Assembly (NCBI RefSeq): GCF_016919445.1
Contig: NZ_CP070356.1
Location: 1,681,501-1,745,500, forward strand
DNA from: Pseudomonas sp. PDNC002
GTDB taxonomy: Bacteria; Pseudomonadota; Gammaproteobacteria; Pseudomonadales; Pseudomonadaceae
Direction: 5' to 3'
DNA: 64,000 nucleotides
The notes under the pieces were generated by a model. That model was not told the origin of the DNA. It did not search any database and was given only the letters and a program-made list of their open reading frames with translations. Made by a program: the position numbers and the translations under genes. Shown piece after piece: positions 63,727 through 64,000 of this stretch; the stretch's first letter is position 1; every line of letters starts with the position of its first letter.

Positions 63727-64000
63727 CCCGCCCGGCTGCCCTCCCAGAAATGCTCCGCCAGCATCCTCAGCTCCGCTGACAGCTCTGCCATACGCGCGGC
63801 GCTGCGCTGGCAGGTGCCGACCTTCTCCGCATTGCTGTCCGCCGAGCTGCGAATGGCGTGCAGGCTGCGCTGCACGTCCTCGCTGGCGACGCCCTGTTCC
63901 TCGATGGCTTCGGCGATCTCCAGGCTCATGCGCTGGATCGCCGAGACCTGCTCGCTGATCTGTTCCAGCGTGCCCGCCGCGTGCCCGGCCTGCTCCAGGC
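63723..64000 (-). CDS. Methyl-accepting chemotaxis protein, C-terminal end (runs off the window)
   Basis: The last 92 codons of a minus-strand gene. The translation (LEQAGHAAGTLEQISEQVSA, then IQRMSLEIAEAIEEQGVASEDVQRSLHAI in part) shows the heptad pattern of the MCP signalling/adaptation helices, and ELSAELRMLAEHF is a typical C-terminus. The hairpin tip that binds CheA/CheW must lie beyond the window. Ligand domain not visible. Confidence 0.85.
   Translation of the reverse strand, partial: LEQAGHAAGTLEQISEQVSAIQRMSLEIAEAIEEQGVASEDVQRSLHAIRSSADSNAEKVGTCQRSAARMAELSAELRMLAEHFWEGSRAG

Overview
The window looks like chromosome of a Pseudomonas close to the P. aeruginosa / P. nitroreducens / P. 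citronellolis group. It is GC-rich (roughly 65%), and its protein families, RNA and repeats are pseudomonad: creBCD, a FiuI/FiuR/FiuA-type set, malate synthase G, the bioBFHCD operon, the GacA-controlled sRNA rsmY, and REP elements with a GTAGGAGCGGA...TCCGCGA core. From memory, and not checked against a database, the order follows P. aeruginosa PAO1 from about PA0454 to the PA0530s. The nir/nor denitrification block that I remember between the acyl-CoA dehydrogenases and rsmY in PAO1 is missing here.

Layout. 0-7.7 kb: a partial YccS-type membrane protein, dbpA, a cold-shock protein, two DTG-type periplasmic protease-like paralogues, an MdtD-type exporter, two DUF2780 paralogues and a YihG-type acyltransferase. 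7.7-12 kb: the two-component system creB-creC, then creD and two small coupled genes. 12-23 kb: two glutathione transferases, a secreted beta-propeller, a PP2C-like phosphatase, a sigma/anti-sigma/TonB-receptor signalling set with a Fur-like site, a LysR regulator, an enol-lactonase and an NCS1 permease. 23-34 kb: glcB, a GNAT acetyltransferase, an ACT-domain protein, a non-coding block rich in TGTGGA motifs, rarD, a split LprI/XAC2610-type gene, srkA, a shortened ModA-like protein, modE, comF and a LysR gene. 34-45 kb: a pxpA / biotin carrier / biotin carboxylase / pxpB / pxpC / permease operon, followed directly by bioB-bioF-bioH-bioC-bioD. 45-53 kb: three paralogous ~600-residue acyl-CoA dehydrogenases with a GGDEF protein between the first two, then rsmY. 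53-64 kb: a LysR gene, a MOSC protein, a PhoX-type protein, a five-unit tandem REP array, an Anr-like regulator, a four-repeat membrane protein, a polyamine gamma-glutamylation set (puuB/puuR/puuA-like), a 70-bp tandem repeat array, a Pmp3 peptide and the end of a chemotaxis receptor.

How the parts may work together. The 34-40 kb operon contains every module of a urea-carboxylase-like enzyme as separate genes: biotin carboxylase, biotin carrier, and the KipI/KipA-type pair homologous to the carboxyltransferase part. It also has a YcsF/PxpA hydrolase and a permease, and it lies next to the biotin biosynthesis operon. This is the most promising candidate here for an under-described pathway. The first acyl-CoA dehydrogenase has a sigma70-like promoter overlapped by two PsrA-type palindromes, which suggests fatty-acid-responsive control. 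The polyamine set starts at a 50-bp near-perfect palindrome that is probably its operator.

Two dispersed repeat families mark the intergenic spaces. One is the REP family, present as singles, pairs and a 124-bp-period array. The other is a CTCACCCTAACCCTCTCCC palindrome family, which interrupts the bio operon twice and forms a 70-bp-period array. Several proteins have lost expected residues: the Anr-like regulator (iron-sulphur cysteines), the MOSC protein (ligand cysteine) and the Vgb-like propeller (catalytic histidines). I saw no tRNA, rRNA, CRISPR array, integrase or insertion sequence.
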